Assembly: GCA_030267215.1 (NCBI GenBank)
Contig: JAJDJP010000002.1
Location: forward strand, 1 to 64,000
Direction of reading: 5' to 3'
DNA length: 64,000 bases
Origin: Ruminococcaceae bacterium OttesenSCG-928-A16
GTDB taxonomy: Bacteria; Bacillota; Clostridia; Oscillospirales; Ruminococcaceae
In this document: positions 36,079 through 44,258 of the stretch, piece by piece
Position numbering within the stretch: position 1 is the stretch's first letter
Layout: each line of letters begins with the position of its first letter
Translations under genes and position numbers: made by a program
The notes under the pieces: generated by a model
The model's input: the letters and a program-made list of their open reading frames with translations, nothing else
What the model was told of the DNA's origin: nothing
Database searches by the model: none

Positions 36079-37074
36079 TTGAAAGCCAGCATTGTACTGC
36101 CCAACCTAAATGGCGCTGGTTGGCTGCAGGGTTGTATCGAAAGCCTGTACGCCCAAACCGAGCAGGATTTTGAATTGATTGTTGTGGACAATGGCTCTAC
36201 CGATGCCAGCCTTGCCACCGCCCGCAGCTATAAAGGCCGCCCCGGCTATACTTTAATAGAAAACACCGAAAACACCGGGTTTTCGGCGGCGGTTAACAAG
36301 GGCATACAGCTAGCGGCTGCCCCCTACGTGCTGCTGTTTAACAACGATGCTTTTGCCGAGCCGGATATGCTGGCCCAGCTGCTGCAAACCATGCAGGCCC
36401 ACCCCAATGCCTTTGCGGTGCAGTGCTTAATGCTGCGCCATTTTGAGCCGCAAAAGGCCGATGATGCCGGCGATTACATGACCCTTTTGGGCTGGGCCTG
36501 CAAGCGGGGCGATGGCCTGCCCGCCGCCCGCTACCAAAAACCCCGGCGTATTTTTTCTGCCTGCGGGGGGGCCGCCCTATACCGCCGTGCCTTTTTTGAC
36601 GAAATTGGCTTGTTTGACGAAACCTTTTTTGCCTATTTAGAGGATGTGGATATTAGCTGGCGTGCCAACAACCTGGGCTACAAAAACTATTTTTGCCCCA
36701 CCGCCCGCTGCACCCACATTGCCGGGGCCACCACCAGCGGCACCACCGGCGCCAAATACAATAACTTTAAAGCCGTGCAAAGCGGGCGCAATAACCTGTT
36801 GCTGCCTTACAAAAATATGCCGCTGGTTATGTTTGTTTTAAACCTGCCCTTTCTTATTCCGGGTTATCTTATTAAAACCTTGTTTTTTCACATTCGTGGG
36901 TTTGGGGCACCTTGGCGCCAGGGCATGCGCGAGGGCTTTGCCGCCTTTGGCAAAATAAAAAAGCCCCCTTTTTACTGGAAAAACCTCTTCCACTATTTTT
37001 GGGTAGAGGGCAGCATGTTTGCCGGCATGTTTGTGTATATCGATTACCGCATCCGGCGGCTATTTCAAAAATAA
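36079..37074 (+). CDS. Family 2 glycosyltransferase (rhamnosyltransferase-like)
   Basis: A 331-residue GT-A enzyme. LKASIVLPNLNGAGWLQGCI opens the fold, LIVVDNGSTDASL and LFNNDAF hold the nucleotide-sugar and metal sites, and AYLEDVDISWRANNLGY is the acceptor-side ED motif. A hydrophobic segment near 265-285 suggests membrane association, as in O-antigen or rhamnan transferases. The start is TTG 36079 with GAAGGGAG 10 bases upstream; the longer frame to 35986 lies before the predicted transcription start. The sugar added is not known. Confidence 0.9.
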   Translation: MKASIVLPNLNGAGWLQGCIESLYAQTEQDFELIVVDNGSTDASLATARSYKGRPGYTLIENTENTGFSAAVNKGIQLAAAPYVLLFNNDAFAEPDMLAQLLQTMQAHPNAFAVQCLMLRHFEPQKADDAGDYMTLLGWACKRGDGLPAARYQKPRRIFSACGGAALYRRAFFDEIGLFDETFFAYLEDVDISWRANNLGYKNYFCPTARCTHIAGATTSGTTGAKYNNFKAVQSGRNNLLLPYKNMPLVMFVLNLPFLIPGYLIKTLFFHIRGFGAPWRQGMREGFAAFGKIKKPPFYWKNLFHYFWVEGSMFAGMFVYIDYRIRRLFQK

Positions 37075-37093
37075 ACAAAATAATTTGTGCATA

Positions 37094-37138
37094 AAAAGCT
37101 CCCCTTGCTTGCCAACAGGGTAAACAAGGGGAGCTTTT
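37094..37138. terminator. Bidirectional terminator between two convergent genes
   Basis: A 14-bp stem (37094-37107 with 37125-37138) and T runs on both sides, between the GT2 gene and the converging CmpB-like gene. Confidence 0.85.
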
Positions 37139-37158
37139 GTGGTTATGTATTGGCCGTT

Positions 37159-38079
37159 TTATGCCTTGGCAGGGGTAGCTATTGGGCCAGCCAGTTCTTG
37201 TTGCACATCGCCCTGTGCCGTTAGCAACACCGTGTTTCCCTCGGCATCTTTAAAGGTCATGCTGGGGTATTTTTTTGCCATATACTCGTTGGGGTATACC
37301 TTGTCAATCCATACCTCTATAAAATTGGCAGGGGGGCTGCCTTTTATACGCTCGCCCTCGCGGTAAACCGCCACCGCCGAAAGCGCCAAGTTAAGGGCCA
37401 AAAAGGCCGTAAAAGCAATGGTAAGGGTTTTGCCAAAGGTGTTGGGTATTCGCTCTATCATCTCGCTCATCCAGGGCCAAAAATGGGTTAAAAACAGCAG
37501 CCCCATAATGCCCCAGCCAATTCCATACTCCAGGTTAATGCGCCCGCCAAGGTTTAGCGGCATGTCGCTATAATCCCAAGAAGTACTGCCAAACATAATC
37601 TGCTGCACCCAGCTGCAAATATATTCAAACCCCATGCCCAGCAAGGCGCTGGCTAAAAATATAATAAAGCCATTTTTTTTGCGGTAGCGGTATAATATTA
37701 CCGAAAACAGTACCGCGCCAAACCCATACACCTGGTTAAAAGGGCCATATAGCATGCCGCTGCGCCGTTGTATCTCTCCGGTGCCAAAATATACGTATAG
37801 GGTTTCCCACAAAACACCAATAACGCAGCCAAAAATAAACACCCACAATATTTTGTAGATATTCATACCTGCCGCAAAGCTTTTTTCTCCCTTATTCACG
37901 TCTACATGTTTATACCAGCGGCGTTTTTTTCGCTTTTTGCGTTTTTCAGGGGGTACGTCCTTTAAAACAGCTTCCACCCCTTCTTCCAGTTTTTCTTGCG
38001 CTTTGGCAAGGGTGGTTTCTGCGGTTTCCTCCACCGTTTCTATGGTTTCTCGTAAATTCTTTTTTTGTGGTTCTGGCAT
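37159..38079 (-). CDS. Putative ABC-transporter type IV / CmpB-like membrane protein
   Basis: A 306-residue protein of the Pfam PF06541-like group (putative ABC transporter permease, CmpB). About 60 acidic-then-basic residues (ETAETTLAKAQEKLEEGVEA, then KRKKRKKRRWYK) precede six membrane helices. Signature stretches: FGCVIGVLWETLYVYFGTGE, RRSGMLYGPFNQVYGFGAVL and MGFEYICSWVQQIMFGSTSW. A C-terminal soluble tail follows. Biochemical role is not established; it is not a classical ABC component. Start ATG 38079 with a GGAAGAG site. Confidence 0.85.
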   Translation of the reverse strand: MPEPQKKNLRETIETVEETAETTLAKAQEKLEEGVEAVLKDVPPEKRKKRKKRRWYKHVDVNKGEKSFAAGMNIYKILWVFIFGCVIGVLWETLYVYFGTGEIQRRSGMLYGPFNQVYGFGAVLFSVILYRYRKKNGFIIFLASALLGMGFEYICSWVQQIMFGSTSWDYSDMPLNLGGRINLEYGIGWGIMGLLFLTHFWPWMSEMIERIPNTFGKTLTIAFTAFLALNLALSAVAVYREGERIKGSPPANFIEVWIDKVYPNEYMAKKYPSMTFKDAEGNTVLLTAQGDVQQELAGPIATPAKA

Positions 38080-38341
38080 GCTCTCTTCCTTTCTGCAAAG
38101 CCGGGTGCTTTAAGCTGGCCAAAGCAACCTGTTTTGTTTTATGTAAAAAAGGCAAATGGCGCCTTGGGCAAAAGCAAACTATAGTTACATAAATATTTTA
38201 AAATAGTAGCATATGCCGCCCAAAGTATCAAGCCGTGTTGCGCTGCTTTTTTGCATTTAATTGCACCCAAAAACCAGCCAACATACCAAAGCATATCTAA
38301 ATTAAAGGCCGCAAACAAACCCTTTGCAAAAATAGCAAAAG

Positions 38342-38379
38342 CACAAAATACCAGCCTTTTAAAGGGCTGATATTTTGTG
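38342..38379 (-). terminator. Terminator of the membrane GT2 gene
   Basis: CACAAAATA/TATTTTGTG around CAGCC/GGCTG, with T-rich sequence after it on the minus strand. The rest of 38080-38416 is AT-rich and shows nothing else. Confidence 0.7.
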
Positions 38380-38416
38380 TTATGTATAAGTTTTAACGCA
38401 TTGTTTTAGCTGTTAA

Positions 38417-39682
38417 CTATTTCTTTCGGTTTTTAACCGCCTCTATGCCAACCGCGTTGGTGTGCTTAATTTCATCCCACTTGGCTTGCTTTTTAAACAG
38501 GCAAATAATGCCAATGGGCACCCAGCTTAGCAAAAAGAACGCAAAAAACAAAATACCTTTGCCGGTGCCACGCAAACTGTGCCCGCGGTTTAACCAAACC
38601 ACCAGCATAGCGCCAAGGCAGCAACCCACAAACGCCAAGGCCAACACACCCAGCACCAGCCAAACCGCTTGCGTAGCTGGCATTATTCTAAAGCGTAAAA
38701 TACCATAAGCGCTAAAAATAAGCGATACCGCACCGCACACAAGCGAAACCATTTGCAGGGCCGGGGCCATGTAGGTAAGCGCCATATCCAACGCTACCCC
38801 GCTGCGTTTTTTAAACGCATGGCTAAATAAGCTGCCCAAATAAATTTCCATACCCTGCACAAACCCGGTGCACCAGCGCCGGCGCTGTTTCCAGCTTTGC
38901 CCAAATTTTAGGGGCAATTCGTCGTACACAACAGCGCCCGCCACATAGTGCACCCGCCGCCCCGAAAGCACGCACTGGGCAGTAAATTCGTAGTCTTCCG
39001 TCATGGTGGCAGTGTGCCAGCCGCCTAGCTGTTGCAGCAGCCCAACCGACACCATGTACCCACTGCCCACCACCAGGCTAGAAAGGCCCAGCGCCTCGCG
39101 CCCGCCGTTATAAAACTTGTTTACCAACCAGTAATAAATGGCATAGCAAACCGTCATAAAACTATCGCCGGGGTTTTTGGTGTCTCGGTAGCCTTGGGCC
39201 ACCTCTACACCGCTTTGGTGGGCATCGTTCATTTTTTGCAAAAAGTTTGGGTGCACAAGGTTGTCAGAATCGAAAAAGCAGATGGCGTCGTACTCTCCAC
39301 TTTTCATCAACATATCTACAATTTGGGTAAGCACCTGCCCCTTTACCCGTATTTCTCCCTCAGGGTCAAACACCAAAGCACCATGGGCAAGGGCAACTTC
39401 TCGGGTATTATCGGTGCAGTTGTTGGGTGCCACATAAATATCAAACAATTCTTTGGGGTAATGCTGCGCATGCAGGCTCTCTAGCAAACGGGGTATTACT
39501 TCAGCCTCGTTGCGGGCGGCGCTAACCAGCGCAAACCGTGTTTTTGGGGCCACCGTGGGCGGCACTGCCGGCTTTTTTAGGCCAAACGCCGCAACAAAAA
39601 CAAAATATACACCATACAGGGCAAAAACGCCCCCCACAATCATCAATGCATTCATCAATACTTCAAATGTATGCGGTGTCAC
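38417..39682 (-). CDS. Membrane processive-type GT2 glycosyltransferase
   Basis: A 421-residue transferase of the cellulose/hyaluronan-synthase-like group. One N-terminal helix (about 11-33), then the GT-A domain with ALVSAARNEAEVIPRLLESL, the metal-binding DSD in AICFFDSDNLVHP, TATMTEDYEFTAQCV, and the QRRRWCTGF motif that binds the growing chain in processive enzymes, then about four C-terminal helices. The start is GTG 39682 with AAGGGG upstream; ATG 39655 is an alternative. It could make an exopolysaccharide; no partner genes are adjacent. Confidence 0.88.
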   Translation of the reverse strand: MTPHTFEVLMNALMIVGGVFALYGVYFVFVAAFGLKKPAVPPTVAPKTRFALVSAARNEAEVIPRLLESLHAQHYPKELFDIYVAPNNCTDNTREVALAHGALVFDPEGEIRVKGQVLTQIVDMLMKSGEYDAICFFDSDNLVHPNFLQKMNDAHQSGVEVAQGYRDTKNPGDSFMTVCYAIYYWLVNKFYNGGREALGLSSLVVGSGYMVSVGLLQQLGGWHTATMTEDYEFTAQCVLSGRRVHYVAGAVVYDELPLKFGQSWKQRRRWCTGFVQGMEIYLGSLFSHAFKKRSGVALDMALTYMAPALQMVSLVCGAVSLIFSAYGILRFRIMPATQAVWLVLGVLALAFVGCCLGAMLVVWLNRGHSLRGTGKGILFFAFFLLSWVPIGIICLFKKQAKWDEIKHTNAVGIEAVKNRKK

Positions 39683-39768
39683 AAGTATCGCCCCTTTACA
39701 ATATACAACAACAATTGTGCCGCCTAAATTGTCGCTTGTAATTTTTTTATTTACTAGCTTGGTAACTT

Positions 39769-39826
39769 GCCTGCCCTACGCAGGCCAGCGGGTAAACCCG
39801 CCCGCCAAAACCCAAATGGTTTTTGG
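39769..39826. other. Run of three short hairpins in a 443-bp intergenic region
   Basis: GCCTGC/GCAGGC, GCGGGT/ACCCGC and CCCAAA/TTTGGG follow each other within 58 bases. The remainder of 39683-40125 has no gene; the right end carries a terminator at 40051-40071. Confidence 0.4.
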
Positions 39827-40050
39827 GCTGCTAACTATATAACGAAACAACCAGGAAAAAGTCGTCAAAAATAATTAAAGTTTTTTATGCCTGTTTAAAA
39901 AAACGCCTTGTTTTGCCACAAATGCGCCTTATTCAAAGGGGGTTATCTACCCAGCAAGCAGCCCGATAATACTTTTTACCTGTAGCCGTGCCGCACCTAG
40001 TATACATGGGTGTACACTGTTTGGCAAATAGCCCTGCCACGCAAAAAGCC

Positions 40051-40071
40051 GCCAAGGCAGCAAGCCTTGGC
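40051..40071 (-). terminator. Terminator of the second ECF S-component gene
   Basis: Stem GCCAAGGC/GCCTTGGC, 5-base loop, then GGCTTTTTG on the minus strand. Confidence 0.75.
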
Positions 40072-40125
40072 AGCCCAATAACCAGGTGCCCGCCCCATAG
40101 GCAAACAGCTATGGTTTGTTGTGCA

Positions 40126-40656
40126 CTATGCCAGCTTTGGTTTTTGGCTAACGCCGGCTTTTTCTAGCGCTAGTACCAGCAGGGGTATTAACACAATTTG
40201 AATAGCAATACCCGGCAGCCCTTTTACAAACAGCCCGGTAAAGAATATTTGGAAGGAATAAGCGCTGCCGCCCGCCAAAAACATTACGGTTTGCAGCAAG
40301 CCATAGGCCACACGCCCCGCAAGCATGGCGCACAAAAGTGCCACATAAATATTCAACTTAAAGGTGCGGTATAGCAGGCCGGCTATCAGGGCATAGGTGG
40401 CAAGTTCTACCAGCATACCCGGCAGGTACGGGGCGGGTGGCATGCCCAAAATAAGGCTAGAAAGCAGCGGTGTTAACACCCCGCAGCCCAGCCCCCAGGC
40501 CCAACCGCATAGCAACCCGCACAATAACACCGGGATATGCATGGGCAAAAGAATAGACCCCGCCTGTGGAACAGAGTGCAAGAGTTGTGGCAGCACAAGG
40601 CCAATGGCTACGCATAGGCTTGTCATTACCATTTTTTGTACATTGTTTTTTTTCAT
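40126..40656 (-). CDS. ECF transporter S component (substrate unknown)
   Basis: A 176-residue protein with six hydrophobic segments: KMVMTSLCVAIGLVLPQLLH, the strongly conserved PMHIPVLLCGLLCGWAWGLG loop, and LLSSLILGMPPAPYLPGMLV, a pattern seen in vitamin-type S components. It would dock on a shared EcfAA'T module. ATG 40656 is preceded by AAAAGGAG; the longer frame to 40701 runs back into the leader terminator. A terminator-bearing leader upstream implies metabolite-controlled expression. Ligand not deducible. Confidence 0.85.
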   Translation of the reverse strand: MKKNNVQKMVMTSLCVAIGLVLPQLLHSVPQAGSILLPMHIPVLLCGLLCGWAWGLGCGVLTPLLSSLILGMPPAPYLPGMLVELATYALIAGLLYRTFKLNIYVALLCAMLAGRVAYGLLQTVMFLAGGSAYSFQIFFTGLFVKGLPGIAIQIVLIPLLVLALEKAGVSQKPKLA

Positions 40657-40689
40657 TGTCGGGCGCTCCTTTTTTTGCTTTAATGCTGC

Positions 40690-40810
40690 AAAAAACCACA
40701 AAGAGACAGGCTTTACAGCCCGTCAACCTTCGTGGTTTTTGGTTTGGTTATTGGCCCGCACAACAAACAGCACACCTTTGGTTGTGGGCCATACCTTCGT
40801 GGTATGGCTT
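40690..40810 (-). promoter_or_regulatory. Structured leader with terminator upstream of the ECF S gene (unassigned riboswitch-like)
   Basis: In the minus-strand RNA: hairpin CCATACC-ACGAA-GGTATGG (about 40789-40807), hairpin GGCCCACAAC with GTTGTGCGGGCC (about 40752-40790), then AACCACGAAG/CTTTGTGGTT (40694-40737) with an inner CGGGCT/AGCCTG and a T run, i.e. an intrinsic terminator 40 bases before the gene. ACCACGAAGGT occurs both in the first hairpin and in the terminator 5' arm. FMN, TPP, THF, preQ1 and T-box patterns do not fit. Confidence 0.55.
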
Positions 40811-40830
40811 TTGTTATGCCGGCAGTTTTG

Positions 40831-41256
40831 TTATTGCTTTTGCTGGTTGTTGCGGTAGGCAAGGTAGCTTTCTAAAATAATAGTAGCGGCTACCGCATCC
40901 AAGATTTCTTTGCGCTTTTTGCCATAGGTGCCGGTTTCGCTTAAAATACCCTCGGCACTTTTGGTGGTGCTGCGCTCATCCCAGTATTCTATCGGTATAT
41001 CAATGATTTTTTCCAGTATCGCACCCAGCTTACGGCTTTTAGCCGCACGGGGCCCTTCGGTGCCGTCCATGTTTACCGGCAGCCCAATTACCAGCATGCC
41101 CACCTCAAACTCCCGGGTGGCATACACAATTTTTTCGGCCGCTTTGGCCATGCTTTTTTCTTGGATGATGCCCACCGGGCTAGCCAGTGTTTCGGTACGG
41201 TCGCACACGGCAAGGCCGGTGCGCGCGTCGCCATAATCCACCGCCATAATTTTCAT
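40831..41256 (-). CDS. ruvX: Putative pre-16S rRNA nuclease / Holliday-junction resolvase homolog RuvX (YqgF)
   Basis: A 141-residue RNase H-fold protein. It opens IMAVDYGDARTGLAVCD (first catalytic Asp at 7), has LVIGLPVNMDGTEGPRA, the conserved DERSTTKSAE and the closing DAVAATIILESYL. In E. coli YqgF matures the 16S rRNA 5' end; a resolvase role has also been proposed. Start ATG 41256 has AAGGAG 9 bases upstream. Confidence 0.95.
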   Translation of the reverse strand: MKIMAVDYGDARTGLAVCDRTETLASPVGIIQEKSMAKAAEKIVYATREFEVGMLVIGLPVNMDGTEGPRAAKSRKLGAILEKIIDIPIEYWDERSTTKSAEGILSETGTYGKKRKEILDAVAATIILESYLAYRNNQQKQ

Positions 41257-41334
41257 AGGGGGTTACTCCTTTATTTGGGGCTGGGCAGGCTTCGGCCTGT
41301 CCAGATATCGGCTTTATGGTACGGGATCTATCTG

Positions 41335-41691
41335 CTACGAGCTCATCTGGTTTTTTATTTCTTCAACTACACAATCCTCTGCTAAATCATAAGGGAATGG
41401 ATCTAAATCTTCCATACAATTATTTTTGACATCGTCAAGCCTGTTTGCAAACTCAATAACAATAAAAGGCTTTTCTGCAAACAGCACCTCACAAACACGA
41501 TAATAACAGCCTTGATATTCAAATACTATTCGGTTCGAGGTGAATTCTTCTTTATTATTTTCGATAATAGAAGTAATGTGGCTTGGCCGGCCAAAATTCG
41601 TTTCTTTTGCCCCTAACTGCTTAAACACAGCCTCAACAAAGTCTTTTCTCTCTTCAAATTCAATTCTTGTAACTTTATCATAAGGCCACAT
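41335..41691 (-). CDS. Hypothetical AT-rich protein
   Basis: A 118-residue soluble, acidic protein I do not recognise (starts WPYDKVTRIEFEERKDF; ends AEDCVVEEIKNQMSS). Its codon use is much richer in A/T at third positions (ATA, AAA, TTT, AGA-like choices) than all neighbours, which suggests recent arrival by transfer. The start ATG 41691 has GGGAAGGCAGG upstream. It sits 15 bp from the end of lysS on the same strand, as part of no clear operon. Size and composition resemble small immunity-type proteins, but nothing specific supports that. Confidence 0.6.
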   Translation of the reverse strand: MWPYDKVTRIEFEERKDFVEAVFKQLGAKETNFGRPSHITSIIENNKEEFTSNRIVFEYQGCYYRVCEVLFAEKPFIVIEFANRLDDVKNNCMEDLDPFPYDLAEDCVVEEIKNQMSS

Positions 41692-41705
41692 ACCTGCCTT
41701 CCCTC

Positions 41706-43295
41706 CTACTTTATCAGTGGTTTCATGGTGGGAAACAACAGCACGTCCCGTATCGATGTTTCGCCGGTAAGCAACATCACAAACCTATCCACCCCAATGC
41801 CAATGCCGCCGGTGGGGGGCATGCCGTATTCCAGCGCAGTTAAAAAGTCTTCGTCTACGCCGCTGGCCTCATCGTCGCCATGCTGCTTCAAAAAGTCCTG
41901 ATATTCCAGCCGGGTACGCTGGTCAATCGGGTCGTTCAGCTCGCTAAATGCATTGGCGTATTCGTGCCCGGCAATAAATAGCTCAAACCGCAGGGTGTAC
42001 CCGGGGTTTTGGGGGTCTTTTTTCGCCAGCGGAGAAATCTCGACCGGATGGCCGGTAACAAATGTGGGCTGGCGCAGGTTTTTCTCGCAATATTCCTCAA
42101 AAAACAGGTTTAGAATGTCCCCCTTTTGGTGGCGTTCTTCGTAGGCAAGGCCACGCTCATCGGCCAGCTTTTTGGCGGCTGCGGTGTCTGGCAGGGTATC
42201 AAAATCTACCCCGGTTATTTCTTTTACAATTTGGCGCATGCTTACCCGGCGGAAAGGCGCCTCCAAATCCACATCATCTTGCCCAAACCGTACCAGGGCT
42301 TTGCCGCCCAGCACCTTGCGGGCAACGGTGCGCATCATGTCCTCGCACAGGTTCATCATGCCCTCATAATCGGTGTAGGCCTGGTATAGTTCCATCATGG
42401 TAAACTCGGGGTTATGGCTGGCGTCCATGCCCTCGTTGCGGAAGTTGCGGCCAATTTCGTACACACGGTCGAACCCGCCCACAATTAAGCGTTTTAGGTA
42501 TAGTTCTAACGAAATACGCAGAAACATATCAATATCCAGCGTGTTGTGGTGGGTGGTAAACGGGCGGGCGGCAGCACCACCGGCCTGTATTTGCAGCACC
42601 GGGGTTTCCACCTCCATAAAGCCGTGGCTATCAAAGTAGCGGCGCATCTCGCTAATAATTTCGCTGCGCATTTTAAAGCTTCGTTTCACCTTGGGGTTCA
42701 CAATTAAATCCAGATATCGCTGACGGTAGCGCAGTTCTTGGTCTTTTAACCCGTGCCATTTTTCGGGCAGGGGCAGCAGGCTTTTGGCCAGCAGCACAAT
42801 CTCTTCGGCCTTAATCGAAATTTCGCCCATTTTGGTGCGGAAAATTTCGCCCTTTACGCCCACAATGTCGCCAATATCAAACTTTTTAAAATCGGCGTAG
42901 GCCTCCTCGCCAATATGGTCTTTCCGGATATACATTTGAATGGTGCCGGTATCGTCGCGCAAATCGGCAAAGCTGGCCTTGCCCATCACGCGTTTACTCA
43001 TCATGCGGCCGGCCATACAAGCTTTAGGGCCTGCCTGCCCCTCTTCCACATCTTTAAAATTATCTTTTACCGGTTGGGCAAAGCTATCTTGCGGATAGCT
43101 GGTAATTTGAAAAGGATCTTTGCCAGCCTGCTGCAACTCTTTTAATTTGTCTCGTCGAATGGCCACCAGCTCGCTGTAAGCTTGTTCGCTTATCTCTTCG
43201 GCGGCATCCGCCAGGGCGTCGGCCACCTCTGCCGCTTTGTCTTGCAGGGCATCTACCACTTGGCTTGCCTGTTCTCTCAAATCGTCCTTTTCCAT
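41706..43295 (-). CDS. lysS: Lysyl-tRNA synthetase, class II
   Basis: A 529-residue class II synthetase. An OB-fold anticodon domain (about 60-180), motif 2 in RNFRNEGMDASHNPEFTMME and motif 3 in GGIGIGVDRFVMLL are intact. The first 45 residues are an extra Asp/Ala/Gln-rich helix (DDLREQASQVVDALQDKAAE), longer than in E. coli LysRS. ATG 43295 lies 5 bases after AGGAGG; an in-frame ATG at 43310 is upstream of that site. It follows greA by about 180 bp. Confidence 0.97.
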   Translation of the reverse strand: MEKDDLREQASQVVDALQDKAAEVADALADAAEEISEQAYSELVAIRRDKLKELQQAGKDPFQITSYPQDSFAQPVKDNFKDVEEGQAGPKACMAGRMMSKRVMGKASFADLRDDTGTIQMYIRKDHIGEEAYADFKKFDIGDIVGVKGEIFRTKMGEISIKAEEIVLLAKSLLPLPEKWHGLKDQELRYRQRYLDLIVNPKVKRSFKMRSEIISEMRRYFDSHGFMEVETPVLQIQAGGAAARPFTTHHNTLDIDMFLRISLELYLKRLIVGGFDRVYEIGRNFRNEGMDASHNPEFTMMELYQAYTDYEGMMNLCEDMMRTVARKVLGGKALVRFGQDDVDLEAPFRRVSMRQIVKEITGVDFDTLPDTAAAKKLADERGLAYEERHQKGDILNLFFEEYCEKNLRQPTFVTGHPVEISPLAKKDPQNPGYTLRFELFIAGHEYANAFSELNDPIDQRTRLEYQDFLKQHGDDEASGVDEDFLTALEYGMPPTGGIGIGVDRFVMLLTGETSIRDVLLFPTMKPLIK

Positions 43296-43478
43296 CTCTT
43301 CCTCCTGCATGTATACACATAAGCGAAACATCACCGGGGATAGGCAAGCGATGTTTTGTATATGCACTTTAATTGTTGATAGTATAGCACAAAGCCACGC
43401 TCTATGGCAAAGCAAAAAACAGGGCTGCCTACAGCTTTCTGCAGGTGCCCCGTTTGTTCAACTATATATTTTAACAGT

Positions 43479-43964
43479 TTATAGCTCCGATTTAGAAATT
43501 TCTAAAATTTGGTAAGACACAACTGCGCCAGAAGGCAGAGTAACCTGTACCTTGTCGCCCACGCCACGGGTTAATAGCGCCGCACCCACCGGAGATTCAT
43601 CGCTAATTTTGCCCGCCAGGGGGTCTGCCTCGGTAGAGCCAACAATATCATACTCGTCAATATCGCCGTCGCCATCTTTTATTTTTACATGGCTGCCAAC
43701 CGAAACATGCTCGGTAGTCACTTCGTCTTCATCGATTACACGCACGTTTTTAAGCATGGTTTCCAGCTCAACAATGCGGCTTTCTATCATGCCTTGCTCG
43801 TTTTTGGCTTCATCGTACTCGCTATTTTCGCTTAAATCGCCATATCCACGGGCCACCTTAATTTTTTCGGCTACGTCGGCACGGCGCACAGTTTTTAGCT
43901 CATTCAGCTCATTTTCTAGCTTGGTAAGGCCAGCATAAGTTACCAAGTATTCTTTCTTTTGCAT
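43479..43964 (-). CDS. greA: Transcription elongation factor GreA
   Basis: A 161-residue factor that rescues backtracked RNA polymerase by stimulating transcript cleavage. The N-terminal coiled coil bears the acidic tip [17 protein letters not shown], and the C-terminal FKBP-like domain contains the closing [19 protein letters not shown] and [16 protein letters not shown]. Length is normal. An AAAAGGAG site precedes ATG 43964. It lies directly upstream of lysS, a common arrangement in Firmicutes. Confidence 0.97.
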   Translation of the reverse strand: MQKKEYLVTYAGLTKLENELNELKTVRRADVAEKIKVARGYGDLSENSEYDEAKNEQGMIESRIVELETMLKNVRVIDEDEVTTEHVSVGSHVKIKDGDGDIDEYDIVGSTEADPLAGKISDESPVGAALLTRGVGDKVQVTLPSGAVVSYQILEISKSEL

Positions 43965-44017
43965 TTGTTTGGCTCCTTTTCAGGCAAAATCCTCTATCCC
44001 TTTGCCCTATTATATAA

Positions 44018-44047
44018 TGAAAAAGCGGCAGTTTTGCCGCTTTTTCA
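44018..44047. terminator. Terminator between EF-G-like gene and greA
   Basis: A 13-bp stem (TGAAAAAGCGGCA with its complement, loop GTTT) with A/T runs on both flanks. A second hairpin GTTTACCCC/GGGGTAAAC at 44170-44199 lies closer to the EF-G-like stop. Confidence 0.8.
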
Positions 44048-44258
44048 TTGCTGCATTGCTACAACTATTTGGTTATTATAGTATACCGTCCAAGCATTTG
44101 TCAACCAAGGGGCCGCAGGGCAAAATAATTTTATTGTTTTTGCTTTTTTGTGCCTGCAAGCTTTACATTGTTTACCCCCGCTATAAAGCAGGGGTAAACA
44201 GGTAAATATATCATTTTTTTGCTTGCAATACCCTTGGTGTTTTTGGGGGCAAATAGGC

